A stretch of DNA of 8,617 nt. It comes from Bacteroidetes bacterium UBA4009. GTDB taxonomy: Bacteria; Bacteroidota; Bacteroidia; NS11-12g; UBA9320. This document shows positions 1 to 5,751 of the stretch, piece after piece (the first letter of the stretch is position 1; each line of letters starts with the position of its first letter). Location: assembly GCA_002384205.1 (NCBI GenBank), contig DGBH01000193.1, positions 9,541 to 18,157 on the forward strand, given 5' to 3'. Under the pieces are notes generated by a model. That model was not told the origin of the DNA. It made no database searches and saw only the letters and a program-made list of their open reading frames with translations. The position numbers and the translations under genes were made by a program.

Positions 1-5
1 TCACC

Positions 6-587
6 TTATGAACGCCAGCAATCGCTAAAATGATCGCTTACCATGCCAACAGCCTCCATATATGCCATGCAAGTGGTGCTGCCCACAAACTTGAATCCTT
101 CTTTTTTTAGCGCTGCGCTCATTGCGTCGCTTTGAGGTATGGTGGAGCGCACATCTGACCTTGTTTTGATTGGAATTACGATGGTTTCATAGTTGGTAAA
201 TTGCCAAATATAATGGTTAAACGAACCGTATTGTTTTTGCAAACGCAGAAATTGCTTCGCATTATGTATAGCTGCTTCTATCTTTCCTCTATGTCTAATA
301 ATAGCAGCATTATGCACTAAAATTTCTATTTCATTCTCATGATAACTTGCCATTTTATTGGCACTAAAATTATCGAAAGCCAATCTAAATGCTTCCCTTT
401 TTTTTAAAATCGTATGCCAACTTAATCCGGCTTGAAAGGTTTCTAGTATAAGATGTTCGAATAAGTGATGGTCATCATGACTCGGGATTCCCCATTCGGT
501 ATCGTGATAATCCACGTACTGGGCATCTTTAAGACACCACGCGCATCTTTTTTTGTTGTCTTGTGGGTCGTATGTTACCTTTACCAT
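6..587 (-). CDS. tag: DNA-3-methyladenine glycosylase I
   Basis: Base-excision repair enzyme that removes 3-methyladenine from alkylated DNA. The product (193 aa from the chosen start) aligns along its length with E. coli Tag as I remember it. Numbered from that start, the zinc ligands correspond to Cys15, His28, His186 and Cys190 (E. coli Cys4, His17, His175, Cys179). The base-pocket residues correspond to Glu49 and Trp57 (E. coli Glu38, Trp46). The conserved RHRGKI segment is present. The frame stays open to an ATG at 629, but the 14 extra residues (MKNLCRYLFLTLSN) are not Tag-like and would overlap the divergent gene and the candidate tag promoter. I therefore prefer the ATG at 585-587, which leaves a normal short N-terminus before the RCAWC motif. 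The TAA stop is at 6-8, so the gene is complete. Family assignment is very secure; the start is fairly secure. Confidence 0.95.
   Translation of the reverse strand: MVKVTYDPQDNKKRCAWCLKDAQYVDYHDTEWGIPSHDDHHLFEHLILETFQAGLSWHTILKKREAFRLAFDNFSANKMASYHENEIEILVHNAAIIRHRGKIEAAIHNAKQFLRLQKQYGSFNHYIWQFTNYETIVIPIKTRSDVRSTIPQSDAMSAALKKEGFKFVGSTTCMAYMEAVGMVSDHFSDCWRS
553..583 (+). promoter_or_regulatory. Candidate promoter for the small plus-strand gene, inside tag
   Basis: TACCTTTA at 576-583 matches the Bacteroidota -7 consensus TAnnTTTG except for the last base. TTG triplets lie 20 bases (553-555) and 17 bases (556-558) upstream, both within the accepted spacing range. Transcription would start near 590, giving a leader of about 6 bases before the ATG at 596. 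The element lies inside the first codons of tag. It rests on pattern matching only. Confidence 0.35.
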
Positions 588-595
588 ATTGCTTA

Positions 596-916
596 ATGTT
601 AGAAACAAATAACGACATAGATTTTTCAACCAACAACGATATTCCTATAGAAGATGTAATCGCTCAAATGGAAAAAGAACTTCAAATGAGTGGCGAATAT
701 TACGTGTTTACTTCGGCTGAGCCTCCCTTACTTATTCAAGAACTGGCAACTTATCTTAACTCAATTAAGACAAGTTATGGCATAGCTAATTTATTTTATC
801 GTATAGATGTAAGTACAAAAAAAGCTAATCCCGAGTTGCAAACTTACGAGGCATTATCCCTACTTGCTTGGAATCGTGTCTTTCAGAAGGTTTGGTTTAG
901 ACGTAACTATATTTAG
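596..916 (+). CDS. Small hypothetical protein (106 aa)
   Basis: I do not recognise a named family. The predicted protein is soluble, with no signal peptide or membrane segment. It has an acidic, Asn/Asp-rich N-terminus (about residues 1-20), a mixed region with MEKEL, EYYVF and PPLLIQELATYL (25-55), then LFYRIDVSTKK (about 66-76) and a basic aromatic end, LLAWNRVFQKVWFRRNYI (89-106). The defined C-terminal motif and ordinary amino acid composition suggest a real gene rather than a chance frame; I have a vague memory of similar small Flavobacteriia proteins ending this way but cannot name one. The frame is open back to an ATG at 563, inside tag; the ATG at 596 is preferred because it starts just outside tag and just after a candidate promoter. 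It converges with the MBOAT gene downstream. Function unknown. Confidence 0.65.
   Translation: MLETNNDIDFSTNNDIPIEDVIAQMEKELQMSGEYYVFTSAEPPLLIQELATYLNSIKTSYGIANLFYRIDVSTKKANPELQTYEALSLLAWNRVFQKVWFRRNYI
606..636 (-). promoter_or_regulatory. Candidate tag promoter, inside the small plus-strand gene
   Basis: Read on the minus strand, GTTATTTG (613 to 606) keeps the TTTG half of the -7 consensus TAnnTTTG but not the TA. TTG triplets lie 17 bases (633-631) and 20 bases (636-634) upstream. Transcription would begin near base 600, leaving about a dozen bases before the tag ATG at 587. The match is partial, so this is a tentative call; its position mirrors the opposing promoter. Confidence 0.28.
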
Positions 917-919
917 TAC

Positions 920-948
920 TTTTTATTAGCGGTACCGGCATTTAAAAA
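920..948. terminator. Possible weak bidirectional terminator between convergent genes
   Basis: The 35 bases between the small plus-strand gene and the MBOAT gene hold an imperfect inverted repeat. TTTTTA (920-925) can pair with TAAAAA (943-948) and GC (929-930) with GC (938-939), around the loop GGTACCG, with a 3-by-3 internal mismatch. The T-run and A-run arms would give a U-tract in either direction. The GC core is only two pairs, so this is a weak candidate. Confidence 0.3.
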
Positions 949-951
949 AAA

Positions 952-2460
952 TTAAAACTGAAAGTAGATGAACGGTTGTAACTCTGAAGAAGTAGCCTGA
1001 TAGATCACAAATATTACGGTTACGAATATGGTTATTTTTACTGCATAAGAAGCTTCGCTATACCACCACTCTGCTCTATTTTTAAGATTACTTGGCAAAA
1101 AATGAACTGCAAATCCTATTAAAATCAAAGCAAATACTTTCCAATAGGCTGCTGCCTGAGATCCAATTCCCATAAAATCAAAATTGGTACTAATATTACT
1201 CAGCATTAGTTTTACAGTATACATGTCTGCCGCTCTAAAGTACATCCAACAGAATGCTACAAAATGGAATGTAATTAGAATTGAGGCATAATTACCCCAT
1301 CTTGAGACAGGCACTTTTACATTTTCTGTCCATAATTTATGCAGTGTGAGAGCCAAACCATGTAATCCGCCCCAAACAATAAACTTAAGCGCAGCGCCGT
1401 GCCACAAACCCCCGATTAACATCGTAATTGCCAGGTGTAGGTACGTTCTTAGTTTACCTTTTCTGTTGCCGCCCATTGAGATATAGAGATAATCTCTTAG
1501 CCAGGTAGAAAGCGAAATATGCCACCTGCGCCAAAAGTCTGTTATACTATTGGCTTTATATGGGCTATTAAAATTAATAGGCAATGCGAAACCAAGCAAT
1601 GCAGCCAGACCTATTGCCATATCTGAATACCCTGAAAAGTCACAATAAATCTGAATAGAATAGCCATAAACAGCCATGATATTTAAAAACCCACTATATA
1701 TTTCAGGTGTATCAAAAACTCTATCTACAAAATTTACGGAGATGTAATCACTAATGACTACTTTTTTAAAAAGACCCGACATAATCAGAAAAATGGCTCT
1801 GCCAAAACCACTACTACTTAGGTAGTAAGGCTTCCTGATTTGCGGTAAAAACTCCGATGCACGCACTATAGGTCCTGCAACCAATTGCGGAAAAAAACTC
1901 ACAAAAAAGGCAAAATCAAAAATATTGGCACACGGCTTTATGCGACCTCTATATATATCTATACTATAACTAAGTGTTTGAAACGTATAAAACGAAATGC
2001 CAACTGGCAGCAATATTTGATGAATATCAAAATTAGCACCAACCATTCCATTGGCAAACGCTGCTAAGAAATTATACTCCTTAAAATCCGTTCCTATTAA
2101 ACCATTTATAGAATCAACCATAAAATAAGAATATTTAAAAAAGAAAAGTAGGCCAAGATTAGACGAAATACTAAGCACTAGAAAAAGCTTTTTCTGCCAT
2201 TTTTCTTTCACTATGTATATGCCAAATCCGCAACCATAGTCCAATATTGTGCTAAACAAAAGCAATAAAAAGTACCATCCGCTGCATTTATAATAGAAAA
2301 ATAAACTGAAGAGTAATAAATAAAAGTTGCGCGCCCTTACCTGCTTGTGCAGTAAGGTGAATCCCGCAAACATGACTGTAAATAAAAATAGGAAAAGGTA
2401 CTGGTTAAATAATAAAGGGTTCTTAGCAGAGTACGAAAAAATATCTTCTACCCTTATCAT
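952..2460 (-). CDS. MBOAT family membrane O-acyltransferase (AlgI-like)
   Basis: Polytopic membrane protein of 502 aa, the usual size for AlgI-type MBOAT proteins, which pass acyl (usually acetyl) groups across the inner membrane for O-acylation of exported glycans. Hydrophobic segments recur along the whole protein (for example 19-37, 46-71, 92-114, 150-167, 181-196, 222-237, 343-357, 393-408, 441-456, 474-488). Hallmarks in order: LPVGISFYTFQTLSYSIDIYRG (starts 151), PQLVAGPIVR (191-200), YCDFSGYSDMAIG (272-284), DFWRRWHISLSTWLRDYLY (308-326), and GGLWHGA with the expected catalytic His354. The C-terminus ends in FIYFQF. The ATG lies one base after the stop of the upstream SGNH gene, and it is the last gene of the operon. 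Pairing with a periplasmic SGNH protein matches AlgI with AlgJ/AlgX-type systems, so acetylation of a polysaccharide is inferred; the acceptor is unknown. Confidence 0.95.
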   Translation of the reverse strand: MIRVEDIFSYSAKNPLLFNQYLFLFLFTVMFAGFTLLHKQVRARNFYLLLFSLFFYYKCSGWYFLLLLFSTILDYGCGFGIYIVKEKWQKKLFLVLSISSNLGLLFFFKYSYFMVDSINGLIGTDFKEYNFLAAFANGMVGANFDIHQILLPVGISFYTFQTLSYSIDIYRGRIKPCANIFDFAFFVSFFPQLVAGPIVRASEFLPQIRKPYYLSSSGFGRAIFLIMSGLFKKVVISDYISVNFVDRVFDTPEIYSGFLNIMAVYGYSIQIYCDFSGYSDMAIGLAALLGFALPINFNSPYKANSITDFWRRWHISLSTWLRDYLYISMGGNRKGKLRTYLHLAITMLIGGLWHGAALKFIVWGGLHGLALTLHKLWTENVKVPVSRWGNYASILITFHFVAFCWMYFRAADMYTVKLMLSNISTNFDFMGIGSQAAAYWKVFALILIGFAVHFLPSNLKNRAEWWYSEASYAVKITIFVTVIFVIYQATSSELQPFIYFQF

Positions 2461-2461
2461 A

Positions 2462-3604
2462 CTAGTTTAGATATTGATGGATAAGTGCTTCGTATAACAA
2501 TTCTCCTTGAAGTGCGTAACCTTCCCTTGTAAAATGAATAAGATCTCTGCGTGCAAGTCCCTCATTTTTCCATTCTAAGATGGAATTACTCCCGCCCATT
2601 ATGTCATACCAATTCCATACCGCCACATTTTTTTCTTTGGCAAGTTCCAAAAGCACATCTGCAATTTTTTTTGCATTTGGGTTATCCCTTTTTTGATAGA
2701 AATGATCCGATGGAGCAGTTAGCAATATCGCAGTGTTGGGATTTTGGCTTCTAATTTTTGCAATTATTACTTCATAGTTTTCTTTTATACAAGACACACA
2801 AAACCCAGCGCTTGGTCTGTAACCGTCATTTGTTCCAAAGCTTACAATAACCAAATTGGGGTTAAGAACGGCTGCTTGCTTCTCAAAATTTTGGCAATTT
2901 ACATACTGAGCCAGAGTACTGCCATTTACCCCAATAGCGTGGTACAGTACACCGGGATTATCATTTTCTAAAATGATTCCTTGTAAATCTGGAAGGTCTC
3001 CATTTTCCAGAACGGGTGCAAATTCAAGGCTATCTTGTCGTACGTCAAAATAAATTACATTCCGGGTTTTTTCGGTTTTAAAATTGAAATTACACAAGGA
3101 TGATGTTGGAGAAAAACTACCTTGATTGGTAAGAAAAGTCATCTTGGTAAATGCTGCGTAATTGCCTTCTTTTTTTGCTGCGTCGATGGTAAACTTAGCG
3201 TTACTCGAAGCATAAAGAGTATACCCCGACATACCTACATCGCAATTGCTACTGTGTAAAAGATCGGAATGACGCCAGACTCCCTCGTAACTAAAACCAA
3301 TATCTAGCGCTCCATTTGTTTGGGCTATTTTATAGGGAAAAACAAAACCTCTACCTGCATTTCCAAAGCAATCTTGCATTTTTTTGCGAACGACACCTGT
3401 CATAAAATCAGCTTGAATATGCGAATCGCCAAAATGGACAATAGAAACGGTTTTGGTTTTCTGCATTTCCAATGACTTTAAAGCCTCAAAAAAGGATTGT
3501 AACGCCTTGGGATTGACTATTTCGTTATTGCGATACGCCAGCTCAGAGCTATTCGAATATGACGAGACCATAATCAATACAAGTAAGTAGGCGTACTTAA
3601 TCAT
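2462..3604 (-). CDS. Exported SGNH/GDSL-family protein, probable O-acetyltransferase or esterase partner of MBOAT
   Basis: A 380-aa protein with a likely signal peptide (Lys3, hydrophobic stretch 4-14, small polar residues to about 20), so probably periplasmic or outer-envelope. All SGNH blocks can be placed: block I HFGDSH with nucleophile Ser61, block II Gly228 in GVNGST, block III GTND (257-260, Asn259), and block V DLIH with Asp354 and His357. About 165 residues separate blocks I and II, much more than in simple GDSL esterases. The segment around 100-215 looks beta-rich and may be an inserted domain. The ATG is one base after the manC stop and the TAG one base before the MBOAT start, implying translational coupling. 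By analogy with AlgJ/AlgX or PatB, it would place acetyl groups delivered by the MBOAT protein onto a glycan; a deacetylase is the main alternative. The family is secure, the direction of the reaction is inferred. Confidence 0.88.
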   Translation of the reverse strand: MIKYAYLLVLIMVSSYSNSSELAYRNNEIVNPKALQSFFEALKSLEMQKTKTVSIVHFGDSHIQADFMTGVVRKKMQDCFGNAGRGFVFPYKIAQTNGALDIGFSYEGVWRHSDLLHSSNCDVGMSGYTLYASSNAKFTIDAAKKEGNYAAFTKMTFLTNQGSFSPTSSLCNFNFKTEKTRNVIYFDVRQDSLEFAPVLENGDLPDLQGIILENDNPGVLYHAIGVNGSTLAQYVNCQNFEKQAAVLNPNLVIVSFGTNDGYRPSAGFCVSCIKENYEVIIAKIRSQNPNTAILLTAPSDHFYQKRDNPNAKKIADVLLELAKEKNVAVWNWYDIMGGSNSILEWKNEGLARRDLIHFTREGYALQGELLYEALIHQYLN

Positions 3605-3605
3605 G

Positions 3606-4691
3606 TTAACTATATTTTCCCCCGTATTTTTTCTTTATATCAGTGGATATTTTCTTAACTTCTTGCTCTTGATCTGACTTACAAATAAGTAATGCATCCG
3701 CAGTGTCTATAACAAAATATCCATCTAAGTCATTGATAACTATTAGCTTTTTACTATCACTTATAACCAAGTTATTCGAAGAGTTTGTGGCATGTAATGT
3801 GGCATTTAAAACGGTATTTATCTCTCCCGTAGCTATTTTTTCATGAACACTTTTCCATGTTCCTAAATCACTCCAGCCAAAATCCGAAGGCAACACATAT
3901 ACATTATCCGCCTTTTCTAGAAGACCATTATCGATCGAAATACTCCCAATTTCAGTATATATTCTCTCAATATGGCTAGCTTCTATTGTAGTGTTATACG
4001 CGCCTTTACCCTCCGAAAAAGTTAAATTCATCTCAGGTAAGTGGTCATTAAGCGCTTTTAAAATAGAAGGTATGCTCCACACAAACATCCCGCTATTCCA
4101 GAGAAAATCACCACTTTCCAAAAACTTTTCCGCCAGCTCCATTGGTGGCTTTTCCGTGAATGTTTTAACCTTATTTATACCTGGGCTTACCTGTGTTTCG
4201 TCAAATTGAATGTAACCATATCCTGTATCTGGTCTGTGAGGTTTTAAACCCAATGTAATGAGGGCATCATGCTCCTTTGCATACCTGTGAGCGGTATGCA
4301 TTTGGTTAATAAAATTGGCTGTATCTTGAATAAGATGATCACTTGGGGCCACGATCAGAACGCCATCCTCCGATAATTCTGAAATTTTGTGTGCTGCATA
4401 GGCAACACATGCTGCTGTATTTTTTCCAATAGGCTCTCCAAGTATCTGATTTGAAGAAATTTCGGGCAACTGCTCTTTTACTAAATTTAAATAGTCGCTA
4501 TTCGTTATAACAAATATGTTTTCGGGAAGCACTAGTTGCTTATAACGATCATATGCATCCTGAATTAGGGTTTTACCTGTGCCCAGTATGTCCAAAAACT
4601 GCTTAGGTTTATGCTCTCTACTAATAGGCCAAAATCTGCTTCCTATGCCTCCTGCCAAAATAATGACATATGTGTTTTTTAATTGCTTCAA
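3606..4691 (-). CDS. manC: Mannose-1-phosphate guanylyltransferase
   Basis: Makes GDP-mannose from GTP and mannose 1-phosphate in the cytoplasm. The N-terminus carries the nucleotidyltransferase signature LAGGIGSRFWP (12-22) followed by SREHKPKQF (24-32). Further hallmarks are GEPIGKNTAA (85-94), APSDH (115-119), TGYGYI (156-161), FTEKP (178-182), WNSGMFVW (198-205) and DFGWSDLGTW (270-279). At 361 aa it is the short form, without the phosphomannose isomerase domain of bifunctional ManC/AlgA. The start codon is TTG (4691-4689): no ATG lies between it and the in-frame stop at 4706-4704, and the signature must sit near the N-terminus. The TTG overlaps the kdsD stop by 4 bases (TTGA). GDP-mannose may feed mannose, fucose or related residues of an envelope glycan, fitting the acetylation genes downstream. 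ManC versus other hexose-1-phosphate guanylyltransferases is a family-level call. Confidence 0.93.
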   Translation of the reverse strand: MKQLKNTYVIILAGGIGSRFWPISREHKPKQFLDILGTGKTLIQDAYDRYKQLVLPENIFVITNSDYLNLVKEQLPEISSNQILGEPIGKNTAACVAYAAHKISELSEDGVLIVAPSDHLIQDTANFINQMHTAHRYAKEHDALITLGLKPHRPDTGYGYIQFDETQVSPGINKVKTFTEKPPMELAEKFLESGDFLWNSGMFVWSIPSILKALNDHLPEMNLTFSEGKGAYNTTIEASHIERIYTEIGSISIDNGLLEKADNVYVLPSDFGWSDLGTWKSVHEKIATGEINTVLNATLHATNSSNNLVISDSKKLIVINDLDGYFVIDTADALLICKSDQEQEVKKISTDIKKKYGGKYS

Positions 4692-5653
4692 ATCAATCCT
4701 TCTTTAATTAAATCCTGTATGTGAACTAGGCCAAATTCATTGTCGTCGCTTAATACAATGAGATGATTTATTTTCTTTTCTCTAATATAGTCAACACCGT
4801 CAATTGCGAGGGTATCGCCGTGAACCGTGTTTGGGTTAGAGGTCATAATATCTTTGGCAACAAAGCTACCTATATTAGAATGGATGGCAAGCATCCTTCG
4901 TAGATCACCATCCGTAATAATACCCACTAAGGCACTATCCTTTGTGACTAAAACAGCACCCAATCTGCCTTTAGTCATTGCTAATATGCATTCTGATAAG
5001 CTCGCATTTTCAGAAACCGAAGGTCGTGCATTAGCTTGAGCCATCTCGCCCAGTGTTAAATAAAGCTTTTTCCCTAGTGCACCTCCGGGATGATACTTCG
5101 CAAAATCGTCTGACTTAAAATCTCTGCATTTTATGAGTGCCACAGCTAAAGCATCACCCATCGCCATTTGCGCAGTAGTACTTGTAGTAGGCGCCAAATT
5201 ATGGGGGCAAGCCTCTGCATCTACAGTGGTATCTAGAATATAAGTACTGTTATACGCTAAGTAGGAATCTAAATTTCCAACCATACCTATGAGTATAGTG
5301 TTATTTTTAGTAATTAGCGGAGCAAGGGCCTTTATTTCTGGACTATTACCACTTTTGGAGATGCAAATAACAAGGTCGTCTTGTTGTATCATTCCCAAGT
5401 CGCCGTGTATCGCATCGGCGGCATGCATATAAAGTGCTGGTGTACCTGTACTATTAAAAGTGGCAACTATTTTTTGAGCTATTATCGCACTCTTGCCTAT
5501 GCCCGTAATTACAACTCTCCCTTTTATTTTTAAGATGTCTTCTACAGCTTTACTAAAGTTTTTATTTAACAAGGTACTTAGCTTTTGCAAGCTGGCGCTT
5601 TCCATAAGGATGGTATTTGTCCCTATTTGAAGTATTTCGGTAGATTTTAACAC
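4688..5653 (-). CDS. kdsD: Arabinose-5-phosphate isomerase (KpsF/GutQ/KdsD family)
   Basis: Interconverts ribulose 5-phosphate and D-arabinose 5-phosphate, the first step toward CMP-Kdo for lipopolysaccharide or capsule. Domain order is standard: a SIS sugar-isomerase domain (about 43-180) and two CBS domains (about 205-257 and 266-320). Residues equivalent to the E. coli KdsD active site are all present: Lys54, His83, Glu106, Glu147 and His188 (E. coli 59, 88, 111, 152, 193, a constant shift of 5). At 321 aa it is full length. The start is GTG (5653-5651): a stop codon lies just upstream at 5662-5660, while the next ATG (Met17, 5605) would remove N-terminal sequence that aligns with E. coli KdsD. 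It is the first gene of the operon, divergent from recQ, and overlaps manC by 4 bases. A dedicated capsule KpsF copy rather than the housekeeping KdsD cannot be excluded. Confidence 0.93.
   Translation of the reverse strand: MLKSTEILQIGTNTILMESASLQKLSTLLNKNFSKAVEDILKIKGRVVITGIGKSAIIAQKIVATFNSTGTPALYMHAADAIHGDLGMIQQDDLVICISKSGNSPEIKALAPLITKNNTILIGMVGNLDSYLAYNSTYILDTTVDAEACPHNLAPTTSTTAQMAMGDALAVALIKCRDFKSDDFAKYHPGGALGKKLYLTLGEMAQANARPSVSENASLSECILAMTKGRLGAVLVTKDSALVGIITDGDLRRMLAIHSNIGSFVAKDIMTSNPNTVHGDTLAIDGVDYIREKKINHLIVLSDDNEFGLVHIQDLIKEGLI
4697..4703 (-). promoter_or_regulatory. Ribosome binding site for the manC TTG start
   Basis: AGAAGGA on the minus strand ends 5 bases before the manC TTG and lies within the last codons of kdsD. 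Strong Shine-Dalgarno matches are uncommon in Bacteroidota; here it may offset the weak start codon and supports TTG as the true start. It also encodes the kdsD C-terminus (KEGLI), so the match could be coincidental. Confidence 0.5.
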
Positions 5654-5751
5654 GATATTTTATGCAAATTAAAAATTTATTTCTTCAAGTGGTGTAAGTT
5701 GGCTTATATTAGTCCGACATTTAGAAGAATATAGATAGAGAAGAGAAAAAA

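Noticed and set aside
588..629. Longer tag N-terminus starting at the ATG at 629
   Set aside because: The 14 extra residues are not Tag-like, overlap the divergent gene, and lie upstream of the candidate tag promoter.
931..938. GGTACC palindrome as an operator or attachment site
   Set aside because: A short self-complementary restriction-site-like sequence in a convergent gap; no repeat or mobile gene nearby supports a special role.
1885..2971. Three plus-strand frames (1885-2067, 2551-2754, 2744-2971)
   Set aside because: All are antisense to the conserved MBOAT and SGNH coding sequences, with odd composition and no motif.
3991..5039. Plus-strand frames at 3991-4209 and 4827-5039
   Set aside because: Antisense shadows of manC and kdsD; no homology or start signal recognised.
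5665..5672. TTAATTTG on the minus strand as a -7 element for the kdsD operon
   Set aside because: It resembles TAnnTTTG but has no TTG at suitable spacing (nearest is 13 bases away) and would leave a leader of only a few bases. The operon and recQ promoters in 5654-5751 stay unassigned.
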